From: Dichotomocladium elegans
Lineage: Eukaryota; Mucoromycota; Mucoromycetes; Mucorales; Lichtheimiaceae
Length of the DNA stretch: 64,000 nt
Direction of reading: 5' to 3'
NCBI GenBank assembly: GCA_025716815.1
Contig: JAIXMN010000006.1
Span: 1,054,001 to 1,118,000, forward strand
Position numbers and translations under genes: made by a program. The notes under the pieces are model-generated. The model did not search any database and was not told the origin of the DNA. It saw nothing but the letters and a program-made list of their open reading frames with translations. This document shows positions 55,062 through 64,000 of this stretch, in pieces; position 1 is the first letter of the stretch; the number at the start of each line of letters is the position of its first letter.

Positions 55062-58000
55062 TTACGTATACAACTCCTCAGTAAAGTCGCTGATGAGTGG
55101 GATCGACCCCGAGTCGAGTTCTTCGTCCTTCAGGAAGTCGAGAGGGAACTCGACAAGATGGCCACGCACTCTGCTGAGGTTGTCCTGGATCGTCTCCACA
55201 GACATATCAGGGTCGTGGACGTGGCAGATGTCGATCGCGTTGGCGTCAGGATAAAACTCCTTGTATTGATCCCAAGTGGTGACTATTTCATTCTACCGGT
55301 CAGATTCTCTGTGATATAGTACTAAACCGTGCGTGCCGGGAGGAGGCATAAATGTAAACAAACCATTATCGTCAGGAACACAGTGGAAGACCTCGCGGAA
55401 GGCCTCGGTGTTTGTTCGCGCCGTGTCCTTCAAAAGAGCAATTGTCTCCTCAGACAGGGGATCCATCACCAAGTTATCCTCGTCCGACCCTGTGAAGTCA
55501 ATATTGGGAACAGGCAAGGGCATCATGTTCTCATTCACGTCGTCGAGCGCACGCTCTTCGCCAAGAAGGCCGAGATGTTCTTTCCAGAGCTGGCGGCGGA
55601 GTGTGGCGGCGAATCGACCGGCCTCATACTTAATTGAGAAAAAAAAAGGTTAATTAATGGTAAATTATTACCATTTATTTATAAGCAGCTACTTGCCTCT
55701 CTGCCATTCATCAGGGACGGGATCATGTCCTGGTCCTCCACGAGCAAGGCAATCTCAGAGTCTCGGTCACCACACTGGGATCGGTCGTTCAGATTAGCAG
55801 AACCCATGATCACCAGACGGTCTACATTGCGTTTCAGCACTAAGTCCCACATAGAGAGTTCTACCACACTTACCGTCCACAATCATAAGTTTGGCATGAA
55901 TATAGAGCTCTTCGGAGACAAAGTCGGCATTCTTGAGTTCCTCCTCTCCGTATTCGGACACAGCCGCATAGTCGACCTCGTCCTCAACCGTCTGGTTGTA
56001 GCCATCAACGCGGATGAGATGTTCCTCGATCTTGCGACGACGCAGAACGTCGTGGCTTCTCAGACTGAAGAAACTGATGTAGTCGCTCGCCTCAATACCA
56101 CAATCAGTAAGCTTCTCAATAATACTCTTGCCACCACGGCAGATGGACATATACTGATAATTCATGACCATCCTACGGGTCGATAGCAGCTGAGTTTGTA
56201 ATGAAACATATGTTCACAGGGTTTATGTATGTACTGTACCTCGCTGTAGCTGCAGCGTCTGTGCTCAAGTCGGCAGGGAAGGCGGGCATCAGTGGCATCA
56301 GGACGATCACTCGGAAGGGCTCGCATTCTTCGTGGGCACGGACGATACGCTTCACGATGGCTTCGCCGATCAAATTCTTGAGCACATAATCCTCGTCGGC
56401 CTCTGTCGAAGTGACTGTAACAATATGAAATTTCGGTGGTGTAAGTTCAGACGGACCAAAGGGTATGCTGTTATGCGAATAGGATACAAAGACGTACTGA
56501 AGAACTGGTTTTCAATATAGACAAAGTGCTCGGCCGAGAGGATGGAGCTGATGTAAGCGTTCTGGATGGATTGCTCCTTCTCGTTGAGACCCAGACTCCA
56601 GTCGCTTGCGCTTCGGAGCACCTGGGCGCGGCACGTGCCTGTCACGCCTCGTGTGCCGTGCATAAAGCGATAGACCTGATGCGCAGGTACTTCATCTTCA
56701 CCCGGAATTTCGAAGCGCTGGTGATGGCCGAAGCCGCCAAGGGCGGGTTTGAGGAAAAGATAGCGTTCGTCGTCCATGTACTTTTCGTGCTTAACGTAAT
56801 TCCATCGCTCGCAAAAGTGCCGGCCAACATCCAACACCGGACCACCGAGCTATTGTTTGCCCATGTTCCAAGCCCCCCCTTTAGTTAGCATAACTCCAAC
56901 GCGTCTTGTTACACGCATTAACTGAATGTTACGTACCATACAAAGCGAGATATCGTGCCAAGGCATACGAGGAACGGTCGTCTTGTCAATCAAACGCAGG
57001 TCATGCTCTTGAACTATTCATCGCCAGCATCACGGTAACTTGCAAGTCAGCTTTTTTTTTCTCGGCTATACGTGCAGTCGTATGTAACCCTTATTACCAT
57101 TCTCAAAGTCACGAACACGAGCATCATTGTAGTCCTGGCCTAAATCCCCATCCCACCCCGCGCACAGCGGTCTGTTAACCATGGACTTCATTTTCATCTT
57201 TTCGGGGCTCACCTGGGAAAATCTCGAAGCCAGTGCCATCATGGAAGTCAGTCAAGCGATGGCTGTTGGTATCCCATCGACTAAATCAAACATACCGAAC
57301 CAACCCAGTCAATGACCAAACTTTAGGACGCAGGGATGGTAACGCTTCTCTTACCCGTAACAAAGATCGAGACCGCCCAAGAACGCAATCCGGTTGTCAA
57401 CAACGACATACTTGTCGTGATGGGACCAGAAAGCGTCAGTTCCATTCAAGCTAAAGTCGGGTGATCGTTGAACTGGGTTGACGAACGATTTCGTTAGTCG
57501 ATCAGTTGGCCAAGTGGAGGAAATCGGGTCGCTTACCGACAATATTTTCGTGAAGTTCTGAAAGGTGCTCTTTGGTATGCTTGCTGTTAATCGTTAAGGC
57601 AAGCTCGACTTCCTAATATTGGACTACGGCGTCAGAAATGGTTTGGAGGCCCATAAAGAAATTATTCCTACCTTGTAAACGATAATAAAGATCTTGACAC
57701 CCTCTTCAGCCTTTCTCTTCAACAAGTAATCGAGTCTATACTCGGGATATTGTGCAGGCGGGCGTCGAAGATGCTAATCGACATTTACAGGAGCGGGTGG
57801 AAAAGGGTGAGATTTGGATCCCGTCGTCTTGAAAACCATGACAAGTACTTACCAGCTCAGGAGACTATCCGCAAATGAATTCGTGCAAGGAGCGTGAGAT
57901 GCACCACCCCATGATTGTTTTAAGTACATTCCGTTTGATAATGAAACTCTCCACGCTCGCCGCGCTCCCGCACCCAACCCCAGTCGTTACACACTTACCA

Positions 58001-58304
58001 GCCACCAGTCCTCGATGAAAATGACGGACCGAGCGTTCTCAATAGCCTCGGAGACGGCCCTAATTTATTTTGGCAGGAAAAAAAATGAGAAGGCATGTGC
58101 ATAGCAACAAAAGCCATGGATAAGGGTAGTTTTACGTTACCAGAAATAGTCGTGACCATCGATAAAGTACTTGACCTGAGCACCGTGGCGGACAGGTGCA
58201 AACGAACCGTGCCGGTGCGTGGTTTCGGTAATCTCCTCCTCGCGTTTCTCCTCCTCCTCGTTGCCCTCGAACAGATCGGTGATAAGATTGACAAAAAAGG
58301 ACAT
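55062..58304 (-). CDS. Phospholipase D with two HKD motifs, many exons
   Basis: Hydrolyses phosphatidylcholine to phosphatidic acid and choline. The minus-strand start is [19 protein letters not shown] (58304). HKD1 is [17 protein letters not shown] near 57410-57440; HKD2 is [10 protein letters not shown] near 55880, followed across an intron by [19 protein letters not shown], the PLD1/Spo14-type signature. Other family blocks are [28 protein letters not shown] and the C-terminal [13 protein letters not shown] before the stop at 55062. The long N-terminal PX and PH domains of Spo14/PLD1 are missing: the catalytic region begins within ~60 residues of the start. This resembles the shorter C2-less, PX-less fungal PLDs. 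At least ten short introns are present; exact joins were not all checked. Confidence 0.87.
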
Positions 58305-59362
58305 TTTTTTTTGTTTACTGAAGCTGCGAAGAAGAAAAAGAAGAAAGAAAAGTGCTTGCGCGCGGGTGGGCGGGATGACGGGTGGGGAAGGAATTACCTT
58401 TCGGTTACCTTTTCTTAAATCACGAAGCCCCGCTTGCACAGGGTGTAACCCTACTGTGTGACACGCACCAATTTCGAGCCGCATACGTAGAGCAAAGACG
58501 GGCGGTTATGATAGAGAACATGCCCCACGTTAGTTTGGGTAAACTTCCCTCCGCTCGCATAGAGGATCGACTGACCTCTTCAACAATCTTGGAAACGCCC
58601 CTGCTCGATCTTATCTCAACTACTAGGCCTGGAAAGTGGTGTGCGTTACAGGCCCTGTGTTCCTCGGACGTCGTACAGCATTTTTGGCTTATTAGTCGAT
58701 AGCCCGAGAGGACGCGGCTAACTTTGAGGATATCCATCGCTCACAGATGCACAACCGAACCTGCCTCGAGCTCTGCAGAACGATGTCTGATGGCACGTCA
58801 TTGAGAGTATTATTGCCCTGCCAATCCAGGAACCACGGTCAAAGTGTGCTATTAGGTTCCAACATGAGGGTTCTGCAAGCACTTTGTAGAGCTCGGTTCA
58901 GCAAATTGTATCTACCACCGCTAAATATAGTCTGCGAGAGAAAGGGCGCGCTGCAGTAAAAAGAAAAGGCTACATGGATGCAAAAACAGGAATAGCGGGC
59001 TTTGATGGTTCCATCGCGGCGGGGAACGGGGAACAAAAGTTCGGTTCTCCCTTTTTCGAGCTGGGCGAACGTCGAAGGGTGAAAGAACAAAGGAGAGACG
59101 GTGTATCGCATTGTCCATCTTCATCGTCGTCCTGCTGCTCTAGTGTACCGCAAAGAGGGAAAGCAGAACTTGCCGCGTTGTGTGTGGAAGGAAAGAGAAG
59201 GACGTTTTCCATATCGGCCAATCAGAGGACACATAAGCAGTACACGCCATATCTTGACATAGTTGCGAAAATAACTTGCAAAGCATGGTTGGCCCCAACG
59301 TTCCGTATACTAGAGATTACTTGTTCTTCTTCTTTCTCTTCCTGAAAGTTTCTTTATCTCAA
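58305..59362. other. Intergenic, nothing recognised
   Basis: Lies between divergent genes (PLD minus, rhodanese plus) and should contain both promoters. Open frames at 58974-59345 show no domain. Confidence 0.4.
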
Positions 59363-59904
59363 ATGATCAACGCAACCACTCTTGGCAAATCATCCGTCAA
59401 CGACCTGACCACAACCGCGCTGCACCGCCTGCTGTGCGAAGAACGGCGGCAAGGCAACTCCTCACTAAGACTGATCGACGTTCGTGAAGAGCATGAAATC
59501 GAAGCTAGTGGCAGAATTGCAGGCTCGCACCACATTCCATTCAGCATCTATGAGAACGATCGCGAGACGTTTGTGGCTGCCTTTCAAGCGCTGACCGAGA
59601 AGCATAATAGGGTAAATTCATGCCACGGAACCTATGGGCACAGGATGAACCTTGCTGAACCTTTATAAACATCGGATAGGTCATTGTATACTGCCGATCT
59701 GGAAGGAGAAGCCGGATAGTTGGCGAGCATATGGTCAACCAAGAGGGATATGAGGACGTCTATGATATGCTCGGCGGTCTTCTGGCATGGGAGGCTGATA
59801 GATTGCCCATAGAGAGCAAGAACACTAGCAGCAGTAGCAGTTATAGCCATCTTCGGTGGGCACCTGCGATGTTCGCGAGGGACACTGGCATTGTTGCTGA
59901 ATAG
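59363..59904 (+). CDS. Single-domain rhodanese-like protein, 2 exons
   Basis: Sulfurtransferase-fold protein. Exons 59363-59611 and 59680-59904 give about 157 residues. The rhodanese fold shows LRLIDVREEHEIEASGRIAGSHHIPF and the active-site loop YCRSGRRSR, whose Cys carries the persulfide, then GYEDVYDMLGGLLAWE. CRSGxR loops are typical of GlpE/PspE-type thiosulfate sulfurtransferases. The C-terminal ~45 residues are Ser-rich. An in-frame upstream ATG at 59276 would add 29 residues with a Phe-rich hydrophobic stretch, so a membrane or organelle signal cannot be excluded; I prefer 59363. Confidence 0.88.
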
Positions 59905-60431
59905 ACAAAAAACACGGGACCTTTCTTCCACCTCTCTCTATCTAATTCCTTCCTCATCCCTCTGTACCGATAACATGAATAAACATTACGCCATATAGCT
60001 TGCATCAGTCAAAAAGGGCCATCGCTGACACCATCATTTTCCATTGGCTGCGGCTTGGAGCATCATCCATCGGAGCTCTTCACATATCCCTGCGACCTCT
60101 TCATCAATGCTCAAAGCCCAGCCAAGCGACCCTATCATTGGCTTAAAAAAAAACCTGCTGCAAAAAAGGAAAAAAAAATCCCCGTCGTACTTTTTTGACG
60201 GGAATCCTGCATTGACCGTTTGAAGTCGCTTTGGGGGAACGGGGATTCGCATTATCATCAAGGCGGGAAAGGTTTGTTGTGGTGGGTCCTTTTTTTTTTT
60301 ATCTCTCATGCGGTGGGTGACGTCGATGATTGGTCGAGAGTCAAAAAGTCCGTGATTCCTATGTCTTTTTGCCACAAAAACATAGCGCATACCCACGGAG
60401 TCTTTTTTTTTATTCTCCTTTCGCGTACATC

Positions 60432-61064
60432 ATGTTTGCCCTTCGTCGTGCTGCTATTGCTGCTGCTCCTCTTGCTGCTCGCGCTTCAACTAGACCCTTC
60501 TCAGTCTTGGGCGCTCGTTTCTGTAATTATATACGCGATGATTCTACATCCGACACCTGCGACGCGATGCAACGAACAAGACCTAACTCAAAGTGTATAT
60601 GCGTCTCTCTCTTTGTCTTTTTTTTTTTTTTCATTAGCTGGCGCTGTCACTTCTGAAGACATGGAGAAGAGCATCGGTCCTGGTGCTGCTCCTGGCCAGG
60701 TGCCCACTGACCTTGAGCAAGCCACTGGCCTTGAACGTTTGGAATTGCTGTCGAAGCTGGAGGGCAAAGAGTTCTTCGATATGGAGCCTTTGAACATGAC
60801 CCACCTCGGCACGGTCAAAAATCCGATCATTGTCAAGTCTCACGATCCCATTCGTTTTGTCGGTTGCACTGGTAAACCAAGGATGCAAAAAGTAACTCTA
60901 TAGGATGAACCTCATCATCCGCTTTTTCCTTAGGCTATCCGGCCGAATCGCACGACCCCATCTGGCTCTCATTGGATAAGTCCCACGAACACGATCGTTG
61001 CCCCGAATGCGGTTCAGTCTATAAGATGGACTTTGTTGGTTCAGAGAATGAGCATCACCACTAA
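60432..61064 (+). CDS. COX4: Cytochrome c oxidase subunit COX4 (mammalian COX5B)
   Basis: Nuclear-encoded, zinc-binding matrix-side subunit of complex IV. Exons 60432-60516, 60638-60871 and 60934-61064 join in frame to about 149 residues. The N-terminus (MFALRRAAIAAAPLAARAST) is a standard mitochondrial presequence. The mature part has TDLEQATGLERLELLSKLEG, DPIRFVGCTGYPAESHDPIW and HDRCPECGSVYKMDFVG, giving the Cys/Cys-Cys zinc site of the family (CTG..., CPEC). Length is typical. The first intron ends in a long T-run before the acceptor. Confidence 0.95.
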
Positions 61065-61627
61065 AGAAAGACGACGGTTCATGCTCGATATGTGTGGCCT
61101 GCGTAATTTATGACCTGCTATTATCAAGAGAAAAAGAGGTGCTGAAACATCGTATGATATGTCTCTGCTGTACTGTTGCACAAGGAAAGGTGGAGAGGGA
61201 GAGAGAGAGAGAAAAGACGAAGGAGATCTGTGGAGGAGAGAACAGAAGCGGCTGTTTTGTTGTATCGCCGAAAGGGTTAGAATACAAGATGTGTTGTGGG
61301 GATGTGTGTATCTGATGGCATTGAAATCGCGGTTGTCAAGCATGAATGGAGTGGATACTCTTTCCCCGACAGCCACTAAACATCGCGCGGACGTGTGCGG
61401 CCTTTGGGCGGACATCTGCGCTCCCATCCCTACGATAATCGCCTTGTAAGAACCCTACTGCGAAGTGGCCAACAAGCCGACATTGGGCCTGTTAGGTCCT
61501 ATTGTGGCAGTGCAACAAGGCTAATCTTTTAGTCCATATGACAGCTGTTATTCATGCAAAATGATTTATTTATTTATTTCGTTCGGATTCTTAAATTGAA
61601 CCTATCTCCTCCACTCGAGATAGGTAT
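61065..61627. other. Convergent intergenic region
   Basis: 3' regions of COX4 and the fasciclin gene. A GA-rich run (about 61190-61225) and ATTTATTTATTTATTT (61563-61578) are present; no gene is seen. Confidence 0.5.
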
Positions 61628-62917
61628 CTATGATGTTCCATGAAGCATGAGAAGCGCGGCAACCCCAAGGGAAACGATGGTATTTGGGATCCTGGTTTTT
61701 GAAGATGCGCTGGTCTGGTCGGACGACTGCGCGTTGATGATATCGGTCGATGCGGCGGCGGTGGCAGGGGTGGCTGCGGCTTGGGTGGCGCCCGTGCGGC
61801 CGCCTTTTCCGCCCTCTCCGTCCGCGGGCGGACTTTTGTCGCGGTCGGCCGGAAGGACGCGGTCAACAAGATGAATGACGCCCTCGGATGTGATCACGTC
61901 CGAGCGCACGATGCGGGCCACGTCGGATGGCTGTTTGCCGACGACGAGCAGTTCGCCGGTGGAGGGTGAGCGTTCGAAATGAAGATATGAATCGCGGCGC
62001 ATGGTTAGCAATGAGACGTTTTGCGCAGCTCCGTCGGGATGGAAGAGCGCATCGAGGCGGTAGACTCCCTCGATGACCTGATATTTCAGACTGTGGACGA
62101 GCGCGCCGTAGGGCATGGTGGACGAGTTGGTGGCGGCCTCCCAAGCCTGATTGATCGGTGCCAGCACCGTCTTGTTCGGCCCAGAAACGACCGTTGTGAG
62201 ATTTAAGGACCTCATCAACGATGCATATGTCTCGAGGTCGTGGATGTGCTCAATGGATTCTAAGGTTGTCAAGGGTGGCGTCAGGAAATGGTCGATGAGG
62301 TGAACGAACCCTATTTTACCAATGCTATTAGCGAATGATGGGAGGGGCCGGATAAATTGATGTTTTACCGTTGCTGCATCGAATGGAACTCAGGATATTG
62401 GCGGTAGAGATGCCTGAGGATATCTGCACATTGGATTGATTCAGAGGGCTGGGTCCGACCACCAGCGGAAGATGGGCGGTGGACGAATCGTTGCTGTGGA
62501 GGTATTGGTGTGCGCGTAAAAGGGAATTGAAGTCGTGCTCCTGCAAAACGAGGTGACGCAAGAGCTGCGTTCGGGTTGTATTGGGGTTTGCAAAGTTAAG
62601 AATCGAATTGTTGACCGCCATGGCGATCGCCGATTCCGTCGGCAGAAAAAATGTGATGTTGGGCTGAGCAAGGGCGATCGCCAAAGTCCTTCCGGGATCG
62701 CTTAGCGATCCAGCTACAAGAGTCTGGTGCAAACGACTTGAGAGAACGCGCAGAGGGAGTAGCCAAATAAAAAAATTACCTTGCTGCCGGTCTGCGAGAC
62801 ATAGGCCCAGACAGAGGGAATTGATGTTCTGGTGTGGGTTGTCGTCTGCGGGCTCTGTTGGCTATAGACGGCTACTGTTGAGAAAAGCAAAAGGGAGACA
62901 AGCACCGACAGAATCAT
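61628..62917 (-). CDS. Two-domain fasciclin (FAS1) GPI-anchored protein
   Basis: Secreted adhesion-type surface protein. The start at 62917 gives the signal peptide MILSVLVSLLLFSTVAVYSQ; an in-frame ATG at 62956 would extend it. The first FAS1 domain (over an intron after SVWAYVSQTGSK) has ITFFLPTESAIAMAV, LLRHLVLQEHDF and, after a second intron, GFVHLIDHFLTPP. The second has TTVVSGPNKTVLAPINQAW, ALVHSLKYQVIEGVY and SEGVIHLVDRVLPAD. Both pairs are the H1/H2 motifs of FAS1. A Gly/Ala/Thr/Ser-rich stalk and a hydrophobic C-terminus (IPNTIVSLGVAALLMLHGTS) suggest a GPI anchor. FAS1 proteins mediate cell-cell or cell-matrix adhesion; the role here is inferred. Confidence 0.9.
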
Positions 62918-63177
62918 GGAAGGGCATCCCCGAAAGAAAAGAAAGGTGCCAGACAAGAAAGTTCAGAGACTCGATAAAATAAAGCTGTTGATGCTACACA
63001 GACTCCGAAACAAACCTCAGTTGCTCACCTTTGGGTGTATGTGTGTGCCGCTTGTCATGCAGGCATAGTGCATTTGTCTTCTTCCCAACCTAGCCGTTCA
63101 AGTGTCTCCAACGTAACATGTCTATCAACTGCCTGCTGCCCGAATGGATGATCTCCGTTACCCTGAAGAGAAACAAA
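62918..63177. other. Short promoter region before E4
   Basis: Upstream of the fasciclin gene, with no other feature visible. The transposon E4 begins ~260 bases from the fasciclin start and may sit in its promoter. Confidence 0.4.
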
Positions 63178-63179
63178 TA

Positions 63180-64000
63180 TACATTCTTTTTCAAAATCAA
63201 AGTCGCACTCTGCCAGTTCTGAAGTCGCAGGATTGCAAAAACACAAATCGAATGTCACACACATACACGGAAAGATGTCGCACAAAGAAAAAGCTTTCTC
63301 TTTTATACATTTTTCCATTCTGAAATGGACAACCTAATTTTCTACCAAGATGGCCAAGGTCATGTCGTTGATGAGCGTGGCTGTTTTGAACCTATGGACT
63401 ATGCCATTGATGAGGAAAATGTACTCACTTCAATCCGTTTGTTCTCACACTGAATATCTGCGTAGCATTTTGTGCAAAGATAACCCTGAGCTTACTCCCA
63501 CAAACATTCCCCAGCGAAAGGATACAGACATTCGGATGAAAGAAGCTGGGATCAAGCGCAGTTACACAGCATAAACTGACCAAGGCAAGGTCGGATTTTT
63601 CAAACGGATATTTGAGAAGATCTTGAGTGCGTCAGCTGCTAGGTCTCCATATTCGTTCAGCCCAGCGATGGGCATTACAGTACAAGAAGGGCCCTGACAG
63701 CATCTTTAAGAAACCTAACACGGGGGACCGTTCGCGTGTTCTCAATGAAGAGCATAAGCGCACTGTTTTAGAATGCGTTGATGAAGACCCATCCATTGCC
63801 CTAGAGTAGCTGCTCCAATGACTTGAGGGTCTCAGAGCATCTAAAACGACGCTCCATCGATTTATGAAAAGGTATGCAACTTGTCATAAAAAATGGTTCG
63901 GTTTCAGCCTATAGACAGGAATAATGCTGCGAAGATCCAAGAGCGTCTTGACTGAGTATGCAGATGGGATAGGACCGACAACGACTTCAAAAACTGCGTT
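63180..64000 (+). mobile_element. E4: TIR transposon, cut by the window end
   Basis: Begins TACATTCTTTTTCAAAATC after TA (63178-63179) and follows E3 closely without the solo LTR. It carries the transposase N-terminal and helix-turn-helix regions with stops and a frameshift near 63419. The catalytic part, any Fanzor and the right end lie outside the window. Confidence 0.88.
63327..64000 (+). pseudogene. Tc1/mariner-type transposase, N-terminal part (E4)
   Basis: Contains DNLIFYQDGQGHVVDERG, a shift near 63419, IPQRKDTDIRMKEAGIKRSY, then the helix-turn-helix LLGLHIRSAQRWALQYKKG near 63640-63700 and VLNEEHKRTVLECVDEDPSI. Stops interrupt it. The copy may be completed outside the window. Confidence 0.8.

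Overview
The window looks like nuclear DNA of a filamentous early-diverging fungus, most likely Mucoromycota; this is inferred from gene content and not tested by phylogeny. Protein genes are cut by many short GT-AG introns (about 45-110 nt), with two apparent GC-AG introns. A GAL4-type Zn2Cys6 factor, Atg27, Gcn20, a fungal-style FAS1/GPI protein and a SepH-type kinase all point to a fungus.

Layout. 1-6.1 kb: a Zn2Cys6 regulator (minus) and a cystinosin-like lysosomal/vacuolar transporter (plus). 6.5-17.5 kb: a decayed transposon, then two nearly identical ~3.2 kb direct repeats that flank a CDC50 flippase subunit and a frameshifted F-box-like gene. 17.7-25.1 kb: ATG27, a mitochondrial PDH/BCKDH kinase, RPL35 and a Ser-rich GPI-anchored surface protein. 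25-30 kb: gene-poor, with a dead hAT transposase. 30-38 kb: a calponin-homology/STE-kinase fusion and GCN20 (ABCF). 38.1-47.1 kb: a LINE with a visible 13-bp target duplication that carries a nested TIR transposon. 47.5-50.2 kb: mitochondrial bL32 and a cytochrome P450. 50.7-53.2 kb: another copy of the TIR transposon, holding a solo LTR. 53.4-63 kb: NIPA Mg2+ transporter, phospholipase D, rhodanese, COX4/COX5B and a two-domain fasciclin protein. 63.2 kb to the end: a fourth copy of the transposon.

The standout system is at 41645-45543. It is a TIR-bounded transposon, inserted at TA inside the LINE, that encodes an apparently intact Fanzor (eukaryotic TnpB/Cas12-ancestor RNA-guided nuclease) with all three RuvC acidic residues, a Zn ribbon and one 65-nt intron. 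Its right end carries a run of hairpins that I propose is the omega-RNA. Two other copies (6.5-7.5 kb minus, 50.7-53.2 kb plus) share the right end; both keep Tc1/mariner-type transposase remnants and a decayed Fanzor 3' end, and the latter keeps the Fanzor intron position. The ancestral element therefore probably carried transposase, then Fanzor, then omega-RNA. One right-end hairpin keeps its UUAUCG loop while its stem changes on both sides between copies, which is what a conserved RNA structure would do.

Ordinary genes are housekeeping and independent of each other; no metabolic cluster is evident.
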